Part shown: positions 1 through 8,339 of the stretch, piece by piece | Numbering within the stretch: the first letter of the stretch is position 1 | How the letters are laid out: the number at the start of each line of letters is the position of its first letter | Source: UBA5109 sp963975155 | GTDB taxonomy: Bacteria > Pseudomonadota > Gammaproteobacteria > Pseudomonadales > Pseudohongiellaceae | Length of the DNA stretch: 64,000 nt | Direction: 5' to 3' | NCBI GenBank assembly: GCA_963975155.1 | Contig: CAXBFG010000001.1 | Coordinates: 124,001 to 188,000 of the forward strand | The notes under the pieces: generated by a model | Database searches by the model: none | What the model was told of the DNA's origin: nothing | What the model saw: the letters and a program-made list of their open reading frames with translations, nothing else | Position numbers and translations under genes: made by a program

Positions 1-381
1 CTCGGCAAACAAAAACAGCCCGGCATTGACACCAACAATGCCGCCAGGGGCGGCAAAAGCATTCAATTGTGCACTATCAATCAGCAGGAAAGAGAGGCGG
101 TGATCGGTAAGCTCGCTGTTTGCGGCCAGATGGTAACTTAGGCTGGCTACATACTCCTCGATCAGAGGGTCATTCAGCATATTAAATTGGGAGCGCATGG
201 AGCGTAAAATCTCGCGCCCCATTTCATATTCCTGCTGAGTGGTAATAGTTCCTGAAATAGCATTACCCAACACCGGCAGGTTATCTGCTTGAGCAGAAGC
301 CAGTGAGCCAGCACAGATGGCAATACCGATGCTGGTTGCCAGAAGGCATGGTTTTACAATGTTTACAATCCGTGTGTGCAT
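1..381 (-). CDS. bepA: BepA-type M48 metalloprotease, N-terminal part
   Basis: This is the N-terminal 127 codons of a periplasmic M48-family protease related to BepA (YfgC), which assists or degrades outer-membrane proteins at the BAM complex. I translated it by hand from the ATG at 381. A signal peptide ends near ASAQA (about residue 30), then comes the family pattern with EYEMGREI and, near the window edge, NAFAAPGGIVGVNAGL, which in BepA lies just before the HExxH zinc motif. That catalytic motif and any TPR domain fall outside the window, so activity cannot be confirmed. It is divergent from the TusA-like and perM genes; E. coli also has bepA and perM divergent. Confidence 0.88.
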   Translation of the reverse strand, partial: MHTRIVNIVKPCLLATSIGIAICAGSLASAQADNLPVLGNAISGTITTQQEYEMGREILRSMRSQFNMLNDPLIEEYVASLSYHLAANSELTDHRLSFLLIDSAQLNAFAAPGGIVGVNAGLFLFAE

Positions 382-479
382 AATCAGTACTTTTGAATCA
401 TGGCCCGTTACGTTTATGTTTGACTCTAAATAATACTATTAATTCAATGTAATAACTCGGTTTTTTCGGCGGCTCTTGC

Positions 480-485
480 TAGAAT
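480..485 (+). promoter_or_regulatory. -10-like hexamer just upstream of the TusA-like gene
   Basis: TAGAAT followed by GCGGGC lies only 6 bases before the ATG at 492. If it is used, transcription would start at or within a few bases of the start codon, giving a leaderless or nearly leaderless mRNA. No good -35 hexamer is visible at the usual distance. Confidence 0.45.
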
Positions 486-491
486 GCGGGC

Positions 492-725
492 ATGAATGGA
501 GTTGCCGATATAGAACTTGATCTGAGTGGTTTGCTTTGTCCATTACCCCTACTTAAAACGAAACAGGCTCTAAACCGAATGAACAGCGGTCAAACGATTA
601 AGGTAACAGCAACGGATCCGGGTTCTGTTCGGGATTTCCAGGTATTCGCAGTGCAGAGCGGGAATCTCTTACTGGAAATGAACGATTTGGACGGCGAATT
701 TCATTATTTGTTACAAAAAAGCTAG
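492..725 (+). CDS. TusA/SirA-family sulfur carrier protein
   Basis: A small cytoplasmic sulfur-transfer protein of 77 residues, the usual TusA size. The family CPxP motif is present as C16-P-L-P19 after DLSGLL; Cys16 would carry the persulfide. The downstream strand pattern (GQTIKVTATDPGSVRDF) matches the TusA fold. TusA homologues pass sulfur to tRNA thiolation or molybdenum-cofactor enzymes. In Pseudomonas the copy next to bepA and perM (PA1006) is tied to molybdenum homeostasis rather than s2U synthesis, so context favours that paralogue; this part is inference. No Shine-Dalgarno sequence is seen and the start may be leaderless. Confidence 0.88.
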   Translation: MNGVADIELDLSGLLCPLPLLKTKQALNRMNSGQTIKVTATDPGSVRDFQVFAVQSGNLLLEMNDLDGEFHYLLQKS

Positions 726-799
726 GACCCGATACCGGAATTCGCAACTAGCATTCATCGTCAGTTTTCAACGATTTTACCAAAACCAAAGGATTCTCA

Positions 800-1912
800 A
801 TGCTGAGAATATTTAACGATTTATTCCAGCGCTATTTCTCGGAAGAGGAGGCGTTAATTTATACCTTGCTGCTGATCACGGGAACCATCGTGATGATGAC
901 ACTTGGTAGTGTAATAGCACCTCTCTTATGGAGCCTGGTGATCTGCTTTATTCTGCAGGGACTGGTTAACTCACTTGTACGCATGAATATTCCCTACCAT
1001 CTTGCCGTTTACATAACCTATATTCTGTTCCTGGGTCTGATGGTGTTGATTATTTTTATCTTATTGCCATTCACCTGGAGCAGGTTGTTTTTGTTTATGG
1101 ATGAATTGCCAAATATGATGGGGCAATTACGTTCATTTTTATTGTTGCTGCCGGAAAACTATCCAGAGTTGTTTACCGAAACGCAGATCCAGGGGTGGAT
1201 AAATAACTTACAGGATGCTTTGGGGCAGATTGGGCAAAATGTACTTTCATATTCAGTAAGCAGTATTACCCGCCTCGTAACCTGGCTGGTTTATACAATT
1301 CTGGTTCCGGTGATGGTTTTTTTCATGCTTAAGGATGCCGATAAACTATTGAACTGGCTGGAAAACTGGCTGCCGAAAAAAAGACCGATCATGGCCCAGA
1401 TTTGGAAGGAAATGAATGGGCAATTAGCTAACTATATCCGCGGCAAGGCTCTGGAAATTATTATTGTTGGCATATGCTCTTACCTGCTTTATTTCGTGTT
1501 TGGACTAAACTATCCTGTACTGCTGGCCTTGATTACCGGCTTTTCTGTTATCGTCCCCTTTGTTGGAGCTACTGTGGTTGCGATACCGGTCTTTCTGGTG
1601 GCTTTATTTCAGTGGGGATTAGGTGCTGATCTTTATCAGGTGATGATCGCCTACTTTATCTTGCAAATGCTGGATGGCAATTTATTAGTGCCTTTAATCT
1701 TTTCAGAAACTGTGAATTTGCATCCTTTGGCGATTATCACTGCAATACTTGTTTTTGGCGGTATATGGGGTTTCTGGGGTGTCTTTTTTGCAATACCACT
1801 GGCAACTTTCCTCAAGGCGAGCATTCGAGCATGGCCGGTGAGGCATCATACGGAAGACTCAGAAACTAAGCACAGCACGTCGAATGAAGAAACCCAGGAG
1901 AAACAAAGCTAA
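800..1912 (+). CDS. perM: PerM / AI-2E family transporter
   Basis: An inner-membrane protein of 370 residues with the AI-2E exporter family layout. Two or three hydrophobic helices lie at about residues 15-85, followed by an amphipathic stretch, a helix near 160-178 ending FFMLKDADKLL, and a C-terminal bundle from about 215 to 345. The region around DGNLLVPLIFSETVNLHP is typical of the family. Members export diverse small molecules or act in Na+/H+ antiport, so the substrate is not predictable. The C-terminus is hydrophilic and charged. The place beside bepA and the TusA-like gene is conserved in gammaproteobacteria. Confidence 0.88.
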   Translation: MLRIFNDLFQRYFSEEEALIYTLLLITGTIVMMTLGSVIAPLLWSLVICFILQGLVNSLVRMNIPYHLAVYITYILFLGLMVLIIFILLPFTWSRLFLFMDELPNMMGQLRSFLLLLPENYPELFTETQIQGWINNLQDALGQIGQNVLSYSVSSITRLVTWLVYTILVPVMVFFMLKDADKLLNWLENWLPKKRPIMAQIWKEMNGQLANYIRGKALEIIIVGICSYLLYFVFGLNYPVLLALITGFSVIVPFVGATVVAIPVFLVALFQWGLGADLYQVMIAYFILQMLDGNLLVPLIFSETVNLHPLAIITAILVFGGIWGFWGVFFAIPLATFLKASIRAWPVRHHTEDSETKHSTSNEETQEKQS

Positions 1913-2017
1913 TAAGACAGCTGTATGCAAACAATGACTTTAATATTAACTTGAAGATACTTACGATAAAATCCTCGTCCAATTTGGAACAACTCATATT
2001 CTGCTCTTGGGGGCAAC

Positions 2018-2896
2018 ATGATTAACGGCAGTATTGTAGCGTTGGTAACGCCAATGACCGAAAGCGGTGAAATTGACTTGCCTGCAATGAATAAATTACT
2101 TGAATGGCATATTCAGGAAGGTACCGATGGGGTAGTTGCGGTAGGCACGACCGGTGAATCTGCAACACTGTCAATTGAAGAAAATTGTCGCGTTGTTGAT
2201 TATGTTATTGAAGTAGTTAACGGGCGTATTCCGGTTATAGCGGGTACTGGTGCGAATTCAACCAGTGAAGCCATCGAAATGACAGCTGCAGCAAAAAAAT
2301 CGGGTGCAGATGCCTGCTTGCTGGTGACACCTTACTACAATAAGCCTTCCCAACGAGGTCTGATAGCACACCACAGGGCGATAGCTGAAGCTGTTGATAT
2401 TCCACAGATTTTATACAACGTCCCATCAAGAACTGCCTGTGATATGTTGCCAGCAACAATCAAAGCATTGTCTTCAATTGATAATATCATTGGTGTTAAA
2501 GAGGCAACCGGCAATCTTGTCCGCGGCAAAGAAGTCATCGAGTTATGTCAGACTGACGACTTTCTGGTCTACAGTGGAGATGATCCCACTTCCATGGCGC
2601 TGATGCTGATGGGAGCTAAAGGATCGATTTCTGTAACAGCCAATGTTGCTCCAAAAGCCATACATCAGCTTTGTGCTTTTGCAATGGCCGGGGATAAAGC
2701 AGCGGCAAGCCAGATAAATGATCGTCTCAGTGTATTGAATAAATGCCTGTTTCTGGAGTCTAACCCGATACCGGTCAAATGGGCTTTACATGAAATGGGT
2801 ATGATAGATTCAGGGATCCGTTTGCCATTAACTGAACTGGATGAACTTTTTCATCAAATGTTGCGTTCAGCTATGGAACAGGCAGGTATTCTATAA
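2018..2896 (+). CDS. dapA: 4-hydroxy-tetrahydrodipicolinate synthase
   Basis: DapA condenses pyruvate with aspartate semialdehyde in the diaminopimelate/lysine pathway, in the cytoplasm as a tetramer. The 292 residues equal the normal length. The Schiff-base lysine is K161 in GVKEATG, and Tyr133 in YNVPSRT is the proton relay. The pyruvate-binding GTTGES motif is at about 44-49. The ATG follows a purine-rich TTGGGGGCAAC. No lysine riboswitch is visible upstream. A short hairpin (2960-2976, CGAAGT/ACTTCG) lies between this gene and bamC, an order shared with Pseudomonas. Confidence 0.97.
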   Translation: MINGSIVALVTPMTESGEIDLPAMNKLLEWHIQEGTDGVVAVGTTGESATLSIEENCRVVDYVIEVVNGRIPVIAGTGANSTSEAIEMTAAAKKSGADACLLVTPYYNKPSQRGLIAHHRAIAEAVDIPQILYNVPSRTACDMLPATIKALSSIDNIIGVKEATGNLVRGKEVIELCQTDDFLVYSGDDPTSMALMLMGAKGSISVTANVAPKAIHQLCAFAMAGDKAAASQINDRLSVLNKCLFLESNPIPVKWALHEMGMIDSGIRLPLTELDELFHQMLRSAMEQAGIL

Positions 2897-3033
2897 GTAC
2901 TGCTTTTGCCAATAAGTGGGGTCAATTGTGCTTATAAGCTGTTCAGGCGGAGAACACAGCGAAGTATTTTACTTCGTTATTAATGGCTGAGTTCAGGCTG
3001 GATGCGAATAATCAAGAACTAGAATTAATAGAT

Positions 3034-4146
3034 ATGAGAATAAACACAGCGAATAGAATCTTTAGTATTTTCTGCATGGTTGCAGGTTTGTCTGCATGCA
3101 GTATCGGACCAGATTTATTTGGCGAAGAAGGTTATTTTCGAGATCGGCAGGGCGACTATCTTGAAGCCGGATCGATACCTCGTTTACAAGTGCCAAACGA
3201 CATGGACGCCTATATTATTGACGATTTATTAGTCATTCCGGATTTACCCGAGGGTGAAGGGCAGGCCTATCTGCAGGTACCAAGACCGCGACCAATACAG
3301 GGTAATCCAGGCAGATCCGTGGTGATTCAACGCATGGAAGATCGCAGCTGGATCGTGGTCGATGCAAGTGCGAGTCAGGTCTGGTCGCGAGTCAGACAAT
3401 ATTGGTTGGGTCAGAATATTGATCTGGTCATGGAAAATACAAGCGACGGTTTGCTCGACACAAGCTGGTACACAGTTCCAGGGAATGAAGACCTACAGCA
3501 GAAAATCCGGATTATTGTGCAACCCGGTTTCCAGGATGACAGTGCGGAAATAAGCCTGCTACAGATTTCAGGTCCGCAGGGAAATCAACTTAGTGAACAG
3601 GTGGTATGGCCCGAACAGTCAATGGATACGGATTATGCTTATGAAGTGCTGGCCGATTTATCTTCCTATCTTGCCAGTGAAATGCTGCTCTACCAGGCCT
3701 CTACGGTATCGTTTCTGGCCACCAGTATTTCCAGTGAAGGGAGGGCCAGATTAGAGCGGATAGGAGAAGAGGAGGTCCTGCATCTTGATGCTGATTTTGA
3801 ACGTAGCTGGGCGGCAGTTGGTAGGGCGCTGGAACGAGCAGAAATCGCAATTGTTGATGAAGATATAGATGCTCGTTATTTCAATGTTGCCTATACGGGC
3901 CTTGATCAGGAAGAACAGCGCGGTTTTTTCGGACGCTTGTTACCCATTGCGGATAGGAAGGTAGCATTCCCGTTCAGAGTATATTTACAGGAAAACAGCA
4001 ACGGGATTGATGTTATTGTAATCAACTGGCTTAACGAAGCGGGTAGTACAGAAGGGGGCCTGCAATCAGGAATAGTCCTGCCACCGGCACAAATGCAGAA
4101 TTTGAGAAACTCTCTTTTAGAAGCTATTCAGGAATTCATCTCTTAA
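3034..4146 (+). CDS. bamC: Outer membrane assembly lipoprotein BamC
   Basis: BamC (NlpB) is an accessory lipoprotein of the BAM outer-membrane protein assembly machine. I place the start at the ATG at 3034, because it gives a short lipoprotein signal with lipobox GLSAC (Cys22). An upstream in-frame ATG at 2983 would put 17 charged residues before the signal. After the lipobox, GDYLEAGSIPRLQVPNDM matches the unstructured BamC lid segment, and two helix-grip domains follow (about 90-210 and 230-365). Length is 370 residues, close to the family. Gene order dapA-bamC-purC supports the call. There is no clear Shine-Dalgarno sequence. Confidence 0.9.
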   Translation: MRINTANRIFSIFCMVAGLSACSIGPDLFGEEGYFRDRQGDYLEAGSIPRLQVPNDMDAYIIDDLLVIPDLPEGEGQAYLQVPRPRPIQGNPGRSVVIQRMEDRSWIVVDASASQVWSRVRQYWLGQNIDLVMENTSDGLLDTSWYTVPGNEDLQQKIRIIVQPGFQDDSAEISLLQISGPQGNQLSEQVVWPEQSMDTDYAYEVLADLSSYLASEMLLYQASTVSFLATSISSEGRARLERIGEEEVLHLDADFERSWAAVGRALERAEIAIVDEDIDARYFNVAYTGLDQEEQRGFFGRLLPIADRKVAFPFRVYLQENSNGIDVIVINWLNEAGSTEGGLQSGIVLPPAQMQNLRNSLLEAIQEFIS

Positions 4147-4200
4147 AATTTTCAAATTATTGGGTTCTGCGCATTGTCGGAGCCACGGAGTTAAGTATTA

Positions 4201-4914
4201 ATGCAATTAGGTGAAGAGCTTTATTCAGGCAAGGCAAAATCTGTTTTTCGAACCGAAGATCCGGAATTATTCGTATTGCACTTCAGAGACGATACCTCTG
4301 CATTTGACGGATTAAGAGTTGAGCAATTAGCTGATAAAGGTAAGGTCAACAATATTTTTAATGCTTTTATTATGCAGGCACTTGCGGCCCAGGGCATTCC
4401 TACGCATTTTGTGAAACGTTTGTCAGATACCGACAGTCTGGTTAAAAAACTCGACATGATTCCGGTGGAGTGTGTTGTGAGAAATTATGCAGCGGGAAGC
4501 TTATGCAAACGCTACGGAATTGAAGAGGGAATCAGCATCGATCCGCCTACCTTTGAATTCTTTTTGAAAAATGACGAATTACACGACCCGATGATTAATG
4601 ACTCACATATCATTTCTTTTGGCTGGGCTAAAGCTGAACACATTGAAAAAATGCGCGAGCTAACCTATAAGGTAAATTCAATTCTCAAACAACTCTTTAT
4701 GGATGCCGATATGTTGCTGGTGGATTATAAACTTGAGTTTGGCTTGCAAAACGGGGTAGTCACTCTGGGTGATGAATTTAGTCCTGATGGTTGCCGTATC
4801 TGGGATAAAAACACACGTAACAAAATGGACAAGGATCGCTTCCGCCAGAATCTGGGTAATGTAATAGAAACTTATAAAGAAGTTGCACAGCGTTTAGGAA
4901 TAGACCTGAGTTAG
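4201..4914 (+). CDS. purC: SAICAR synthetase
   Basis: PurC ligates CAIR to aspartate with ATP in purine biosynthesis. The 237-residue protein matches the bacterial single-domain enzyme. Diagnostic segments are LYSGKAKSVFRT at the N-terminus (ATP-binding lid), PVECVVRNYAAGS near 90-103, and VDYKLEFGLQNG with GDEFSPDGCRIWD near 175-205. A GGAG sequence lies about 10 bases before the ATG. It follows bamC by 54 bases, the arrangement found in Pseudomonas. Confidence 0.97.
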   Translation: MQLGEELYSGKAKSVFRTEDPELFVLHFRDDTSAFDGLRVEQLADKGKVNNIFNAFIMQALAAQGIPTHFVKRLSDTDSLVKKLDMIPVECVVRNYAAGSLCKRYGIEEGISIDPPTFEFFLKNDELHDPMINDSHIISFGWAKAEHIEKMRELTYKVNSILKQLFMDADMLLVDYKLEFGLQNGVVTLGDEFSPDGCRIWDKNTRNKMDKDRFRQNLGNVIETYKEVAQRLGIDLS

Positions 4915-4939
4915 CTTTTTTTATAGACCAGGAATTTTA

Positions 4940-6247
4940 ATGCCTGCCACACTGTTTCCCATTCTTCTGCTTGCTTTAATACTGCTGATAAGTCTCGTAG
5001 TTATTGTTTTTCTTTATAAAAAAAGCCAAAACATCCAGTCCGTGCTGGATTCTGAACGTGAATTGAACACTGAACTTAAAGTTGAGTTAGGTCGCCAGCA
5101 AACATTGCTGCAGGAAGAACGTAGTCACCATAGTGAAAAACTCAAGGCTCTTGAGGATTCCCGTGTCATGATGAGTAATGAGTTTAAAAATCTTGCAAAT
5201 GAAATTCTGGAGCAAAAGAGTAAAGCGTTTACGGAAAGCAACAAACAGAATATTGAAAATATCCTAAAGCCTCTCAACGAAAAAATTCTGGGTTTTGAGA
5301 AGAAGGTAGAAGAGACATATGACAAGGAAGCCAAAGAATGGTTTTCACTAACGGAGCAGATAAAAAATCTGCAGGCCTTAAATGCGCAGATAAGTCAGGA
5401 TGCCGTCAACCTGACAAATGCCTTGAAAGGAGAGAATAAAACTCAGGGCATCTGGGGTGAGATGATACTGGAACGTGTTCTGGAACAGTCCGGCCTGACA
5501 AAGGGTCGTGAATATGAAGTTCAGGCCAGTCATACGGGCTCTGGAGGGGAGAAAAAGCAGCCAGATGTTATTGTGCATCTGCCGGAAAATAAAGATGTCA
5601 TCATTGACTCAAAAGTGTCACTGATTGCTTATGAAAAATACAGTAGTGAAGAAGATGATAAGCTGCGCAAGGAATATCTTAAGCAGCATGCCCAGTCAAT
5701 CAGGGCTCATATCAAGAATTTATCAGCAAAGAGTTATGATGATTTAAGTACCGTAAAAAGTCTGGACTATGTATTGATGTTTCTACCTATAGAGGCCGCA
5801 TTCACCCTGGCCATCCAGTATGACAACACCTTGTTTACCGAGGCACTGAACAAAAACATTATCCTCGTAGGGCCTTCTACATTATTGGCCATACTGCGTA
5901 CCATCCAAAATATCTGGCGTTTTGAACATCAAAATAAAAATGCTCTGGAAATTGCTACTGGTGCAGGTCGCCTATACGACAAGTTCGTCAGTTTCGTGGA
6001 AAACCTTGAAGATATTGGCAAACATATACAGCGTACTCAGGAAAGTTATGAGGCAGCACAGAACAAGCTTTCTTCCGGGCGCGGCAATTTGATTTCCAGA
6101 GTGGAAAATTTAAAGACCTTGGGTGCAAATACCAAGAAGGCTCTGCCTGACAAGCTGCTGGGTCAGGAAGAAGTGAAAGGCGATGATGTGCAACTGCAAA
6201 CCAAGGCCACTAAAGTGCTTGATGAAAGTGATGGTGATGTCCATTGA
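4940..6247 (+). CDS. rmuC: DNA recombination protein RmuC
   Basis: RmuC limits recombination between inverted repeats and carries a nuclease-like fold. Visible parts are an N-terminal membrane helix (about residues 5-26), a long coiled coil (about 30-140), and the RmuC domain starting near KGENKTQGIWGEMIL. That domain includes KQPDVIVHLPENKDVIIDSK, the conserved acidic-lysine nuclease-like region. The C-terminal tail is charged. Length is 435 residues, normal for the family. Its stop overlaps the miaE start by 4 bases (ATGA), which suggests translational coupling. Confidence 0.94.
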   Translation: MPATLFPILLLALILLISLVVIVFLYKKSQNIQSVLDSERELNTELKVELGRQQTLLQEERSHHSEKLKALEDSRVMMSNEFKNLANEILEQKSKAFTESNKQNIENILKPLNEKILGFEKKVEETYDKEAKEWFSLTEQIKNLQALNAQISQDAVNLTNALKGENKTQGIWGEMILERVLEQSGLTKGREYEVQASHTGSGGEKKQPDVIVHLPENKDVIIDSKVSLIAYEKYSSEEDDKLRKEYLKQHAQSIRAHIKNLSAKSYDDLSTVKSLDYVLMFLPIEAAFTLAIQYDNTLFTEALNKNIILVGPSTLLAILRTIQNIWRFEHQNKNALEIATGAGRLYDKFVSFVENLEDIGKHIQRTQESYEAAQNKLSSGRGNLISRVENLKTLGANTKKALPDKLLGQEEVKGDDVQLQTKATKVLDESDGDVH

Positions 6248-6861
6248 ATGCGATCAAAATTCTGTTACCTGACGAGCTCAAAGAATTTCTGCAATGTGAG
6301 ACGCCGGAGAGCTGGATAGCAAAAGCCCTGCAACATCAGGACATTTTACTGATTGATCACGCAAATTGTGAAAAAAAGGCGGCAGCGACCGCTATGAACC
6401 TGATGTATCGTTATGTTGATCGCACTGAATTATTGAAGAAGATGTCTCAGCTCGCACGTGAGGAGTTATTGCATTTTGAACAAGTAGTTAATGTTATGCA
6501 GGAGAGAGACATTATCTATCATCATCTGGGGCCGTCACGCTATGCTTTTTCTATGCGTGAACATATCAGGACCCATGAGCCGGCTAAATTAGTTGATACG
6601 ATGATTGTCGGTGCTTTTGTGGAAGCCAGGTCCTGTGAACGTTTCGCTGCCATAGCACCGGAACTTGATGAAAGTCTGCAAAAGTTTTATGTGTCGCTTT
6701 TACGCTCTGAAGCCAGACACTTTGAAGATTATATTAAGCTGGCTGAACTCTATGCAGATGATAATATTTCCGGCAGAGTAGCATTCTTTGCCGAATTGGA
6801 AGCAGAACTGATATCAGGTCCTGATAAGCAGTTTCGTTTCCACAGCGGTAATCCGGCATAA
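6244..6861 (+). CDS. miaE: tRNA 2-methylthio-N6-isopentenyladenosine hydroxylase
   Basis: MiaE is a diiron monooxygenase that hydroxylates ms2i6A37 of tRNA to ms2io6A. Its four-helix bundle shows the Glu/His iron ligands: HANCEKKAAATA (about 37-48), EELLHFEQV (about 74-82), FVEARSCERF and EARHFEDYIKL. Length is 205 residues, as in Pseudomonas-type MiaE. It overlaps rmuC by 4 bases. The enzyme needs oxygen, which is consistent with an aerobic lifestyle. Confidence 0.93.
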   Translation: MNAIKILLPDELKEFLQCETPESWIAKALQHQDILLIDHANCEKKAAATAMNLMYRYVDRTELLKKMSQLAREELLHFEQVVNVMQERDIIYHHLGPSRYAFSMREHIRTHEPAKLVDTMIVGAFVEARSCERFAAIAPELDESLQKFYVSLLRSEARHFEDYIKLAELYADDNISGRVAFFAELEAELISGPDKQFRFHSGNPA

Positions 6862-6936
6862 GACCGCAATATATGGCTCCACTTACAGTCATGATTCCTT
6901 AGCTGGCTTCAGTCTGCTAGTCAGGATAGATTAGAT

Positions 6937-7470
6937 TTAATTACAGCGTAGTGGTCTTCTCAAACTGGAACCCAGTCTGTTTTCCAGCTGATCGAGTTGG
7001 CGGCAGGACAGCTCTTCATTCCCACTCAGGTCAATAAAATTCAATAAGTTAAGAGTATTGAGCAATTCGATATTTCTGATTGAGTTATTGGCTATTCTAA
7101 GCAGTCTTAATTTTTCCAGATAAATTATCGGGCTCAGATCCGTTATGTTGTTATTGCTAACATCGAGCATGCTTAGTTCAGGCAGGTTGCTCAATCCAAT
7201 CAGAGAAGTAATACCGGTATCGGTGCAAGAAAGTTGCGTGATTGTATTCAGATTTGCTTCAGGGTTGTTGTTTAAAAAATTATTCACGCAAGCTTGCAAG
7301 CCGGCATCAGCAAATACTTCTTCGACGATAACGCCACTGGGTGAATAGACAAGCTGGTCATTTACCGATATGGCATAAGGCTTGAAACTGCAGGCATTTA
7401 TACATGCACTGATAGCTGCACTTATCAGCAAAGTTTGCACAAGTTTTTGTGACCGGAGTGATACTTTCAT
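6937..7470 (-). CDS. Leucine-rich-repeat lipoprotein
   Basis: An unnamed predicted lipoprotein of 177 residues. I start at the ATG at 7470, where MKVSLRSQKLVQTLLISA leads to two candidate lipobox cysteines (SAC, then INAC, about residues 23 and 27). An upstream start at 7575 would add 35 residues and spoil the signal. From about residue 80 there are three to four leucine-rich repeats of about 22 residues (LPELSMLDVSNNNITDLSPI and relatives), followed by a cysteine-bearing cap (LSCRQLDQLENRL). Such proteins are presumed to bind partners in the periplasm or at the surface. The role is unknown. It is divergent from the FKBP gene. Confidence 0.7.
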   Translation of the reverse strand: MKVSLRSQKLVQTLLISAAISACINACSFKPYAISVNDQLVYSPSGVIVEEVFADAGLQACVNNFLNNNPEANLNTITQLSCTDTGITSLIGLSNLPELSMLDVSNNNITDLSPIIYLEKLRLLRIANNSIRNIELLNTLNLLNFIDLSGNEELSCRQLDQLENRLGSSLRRPLRCN

Positions 7471-7604
7471 GAATATTCTTTTGCTTAAATAAGTAAACAT
7501 CAGGTACAGGCCATGGGGCAGTAGTAATTCATTCTTAAGCTCGGTAATATTGGACTCTTTGCATACTGAAGGCAAACGCCTTATAACCGGCAGGGGATAA
7601 TATA

Positions 7605-8315
7605 ATGAAAATTTTTAAGAAAGTGAGAAATACCGCGATAATTTCGTCATTCGTTATCAGCATTTTGGGTACTTCGTCACTTTTTGCGCAAGACCTGGAT
7701 TTTGACTCAACTACCGTAAGAGCGGGATACAGTATTGGTGTAAATATTGGCCTTAACCTCGCAAGCCAGGGCATTCTTGGTGATGATATAGATAATGGCG
7801 GTTTAATACAGGGCATCCGTGATGCTCTTGATGATTCGATCCAGCTCAGTGACGAAGAAATTGTTGCCGCGCTTGAGCAATACAGTATGTTAATGGAACA
7901 ACGCGCGCAGGAAGGACTTGCCGCCATGGCTCAGGAAGGTATAGATTTTCTGTCAAATAACGCATTACAACCTGGCGTAGTAACCACCGCATCAGGTCTG
8001 CAATATATGGTGCTGGAAGAAAGTTCCGATACTAATGCCCCGATGCCACTGGCTTCAAATGAGGTGCGGGTTCACTACCATGGCACCATGATAGACGGCA
8101 GTGTATTTGACAGTTCTGTGGATCGGGGTGAGCCAATTTCCTTTCCACTGGATGGTGTTATTTCAGGCTGGACAGAAGGATTGCAATTAATGAAAGTAGG
8201 TGACAAGTTTCGTTTTTTCATTCCTTCCGAATTAGCTTATGGTGCTACTGGAGCGGGTCCCATTCCTCCCTATTCGGCCCTTATTTTTGATGTTGAATTG
8301 CTGGGTATCGAGTAG
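7605..8315 (+). CDS. Periplasmic FKBP-type peptidyl-prolyl isomerase
   Basis: A Mip/FkpA-like peptidyl-prolyl cis-trans isomerase of 236 residues that should assist folding in the periplasm. A signal peptide ends near SLFAQ (about residue 28). An N-terminal helical dimerisation domain runs to about 115, and a C-terminal FKBP domain follows (about 128-236) with VRVHYHGTMIDGSVFDSS, ISGWTEGLQLMKVGDK and the IPSELAYGATGAGPIPP loop. AGGGGAT precedes the ATG. It could equally be named fklB, fkpA or mip, so no symbol is given. Confidence 0.92.
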   Translation: MKIFKKVRNTAIISSFVISILGTSSLFAQDLDFDSTTVRAGYSIGVNIGLNLASQGILGDDIDNGGLIQGIRDALDDSIQLSDEEIVAALEQYSMLMEQRAQEGLAAMAQEGIDFLSNNALQPGVVTTASGLQYMVLEESSDTNAPMPLASNEVRVHYHGTMIDGSVFDSSVDRGEPISFPLDGVISGWTEGLQLMKVGDKFRFFIPSELAYGATGAGPIPPYSALIFDVELLGIE

Positions 8316-8339
8316 TTCAGAAACATAAGAGCCCATGGT

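Noticed and set aside
1913..2017. Lysine riboswitch upstream of dapA
   Set aside because: The gap is only 105 bases and lacks the multi-helix conserved core.
7535..7927. 130-codon minus-strand frame over the FKBP gene start
   Set aside because: It overlaps the signal peptide and dimerisation domain of a well-supported gene and crosses the divergent promoter region.
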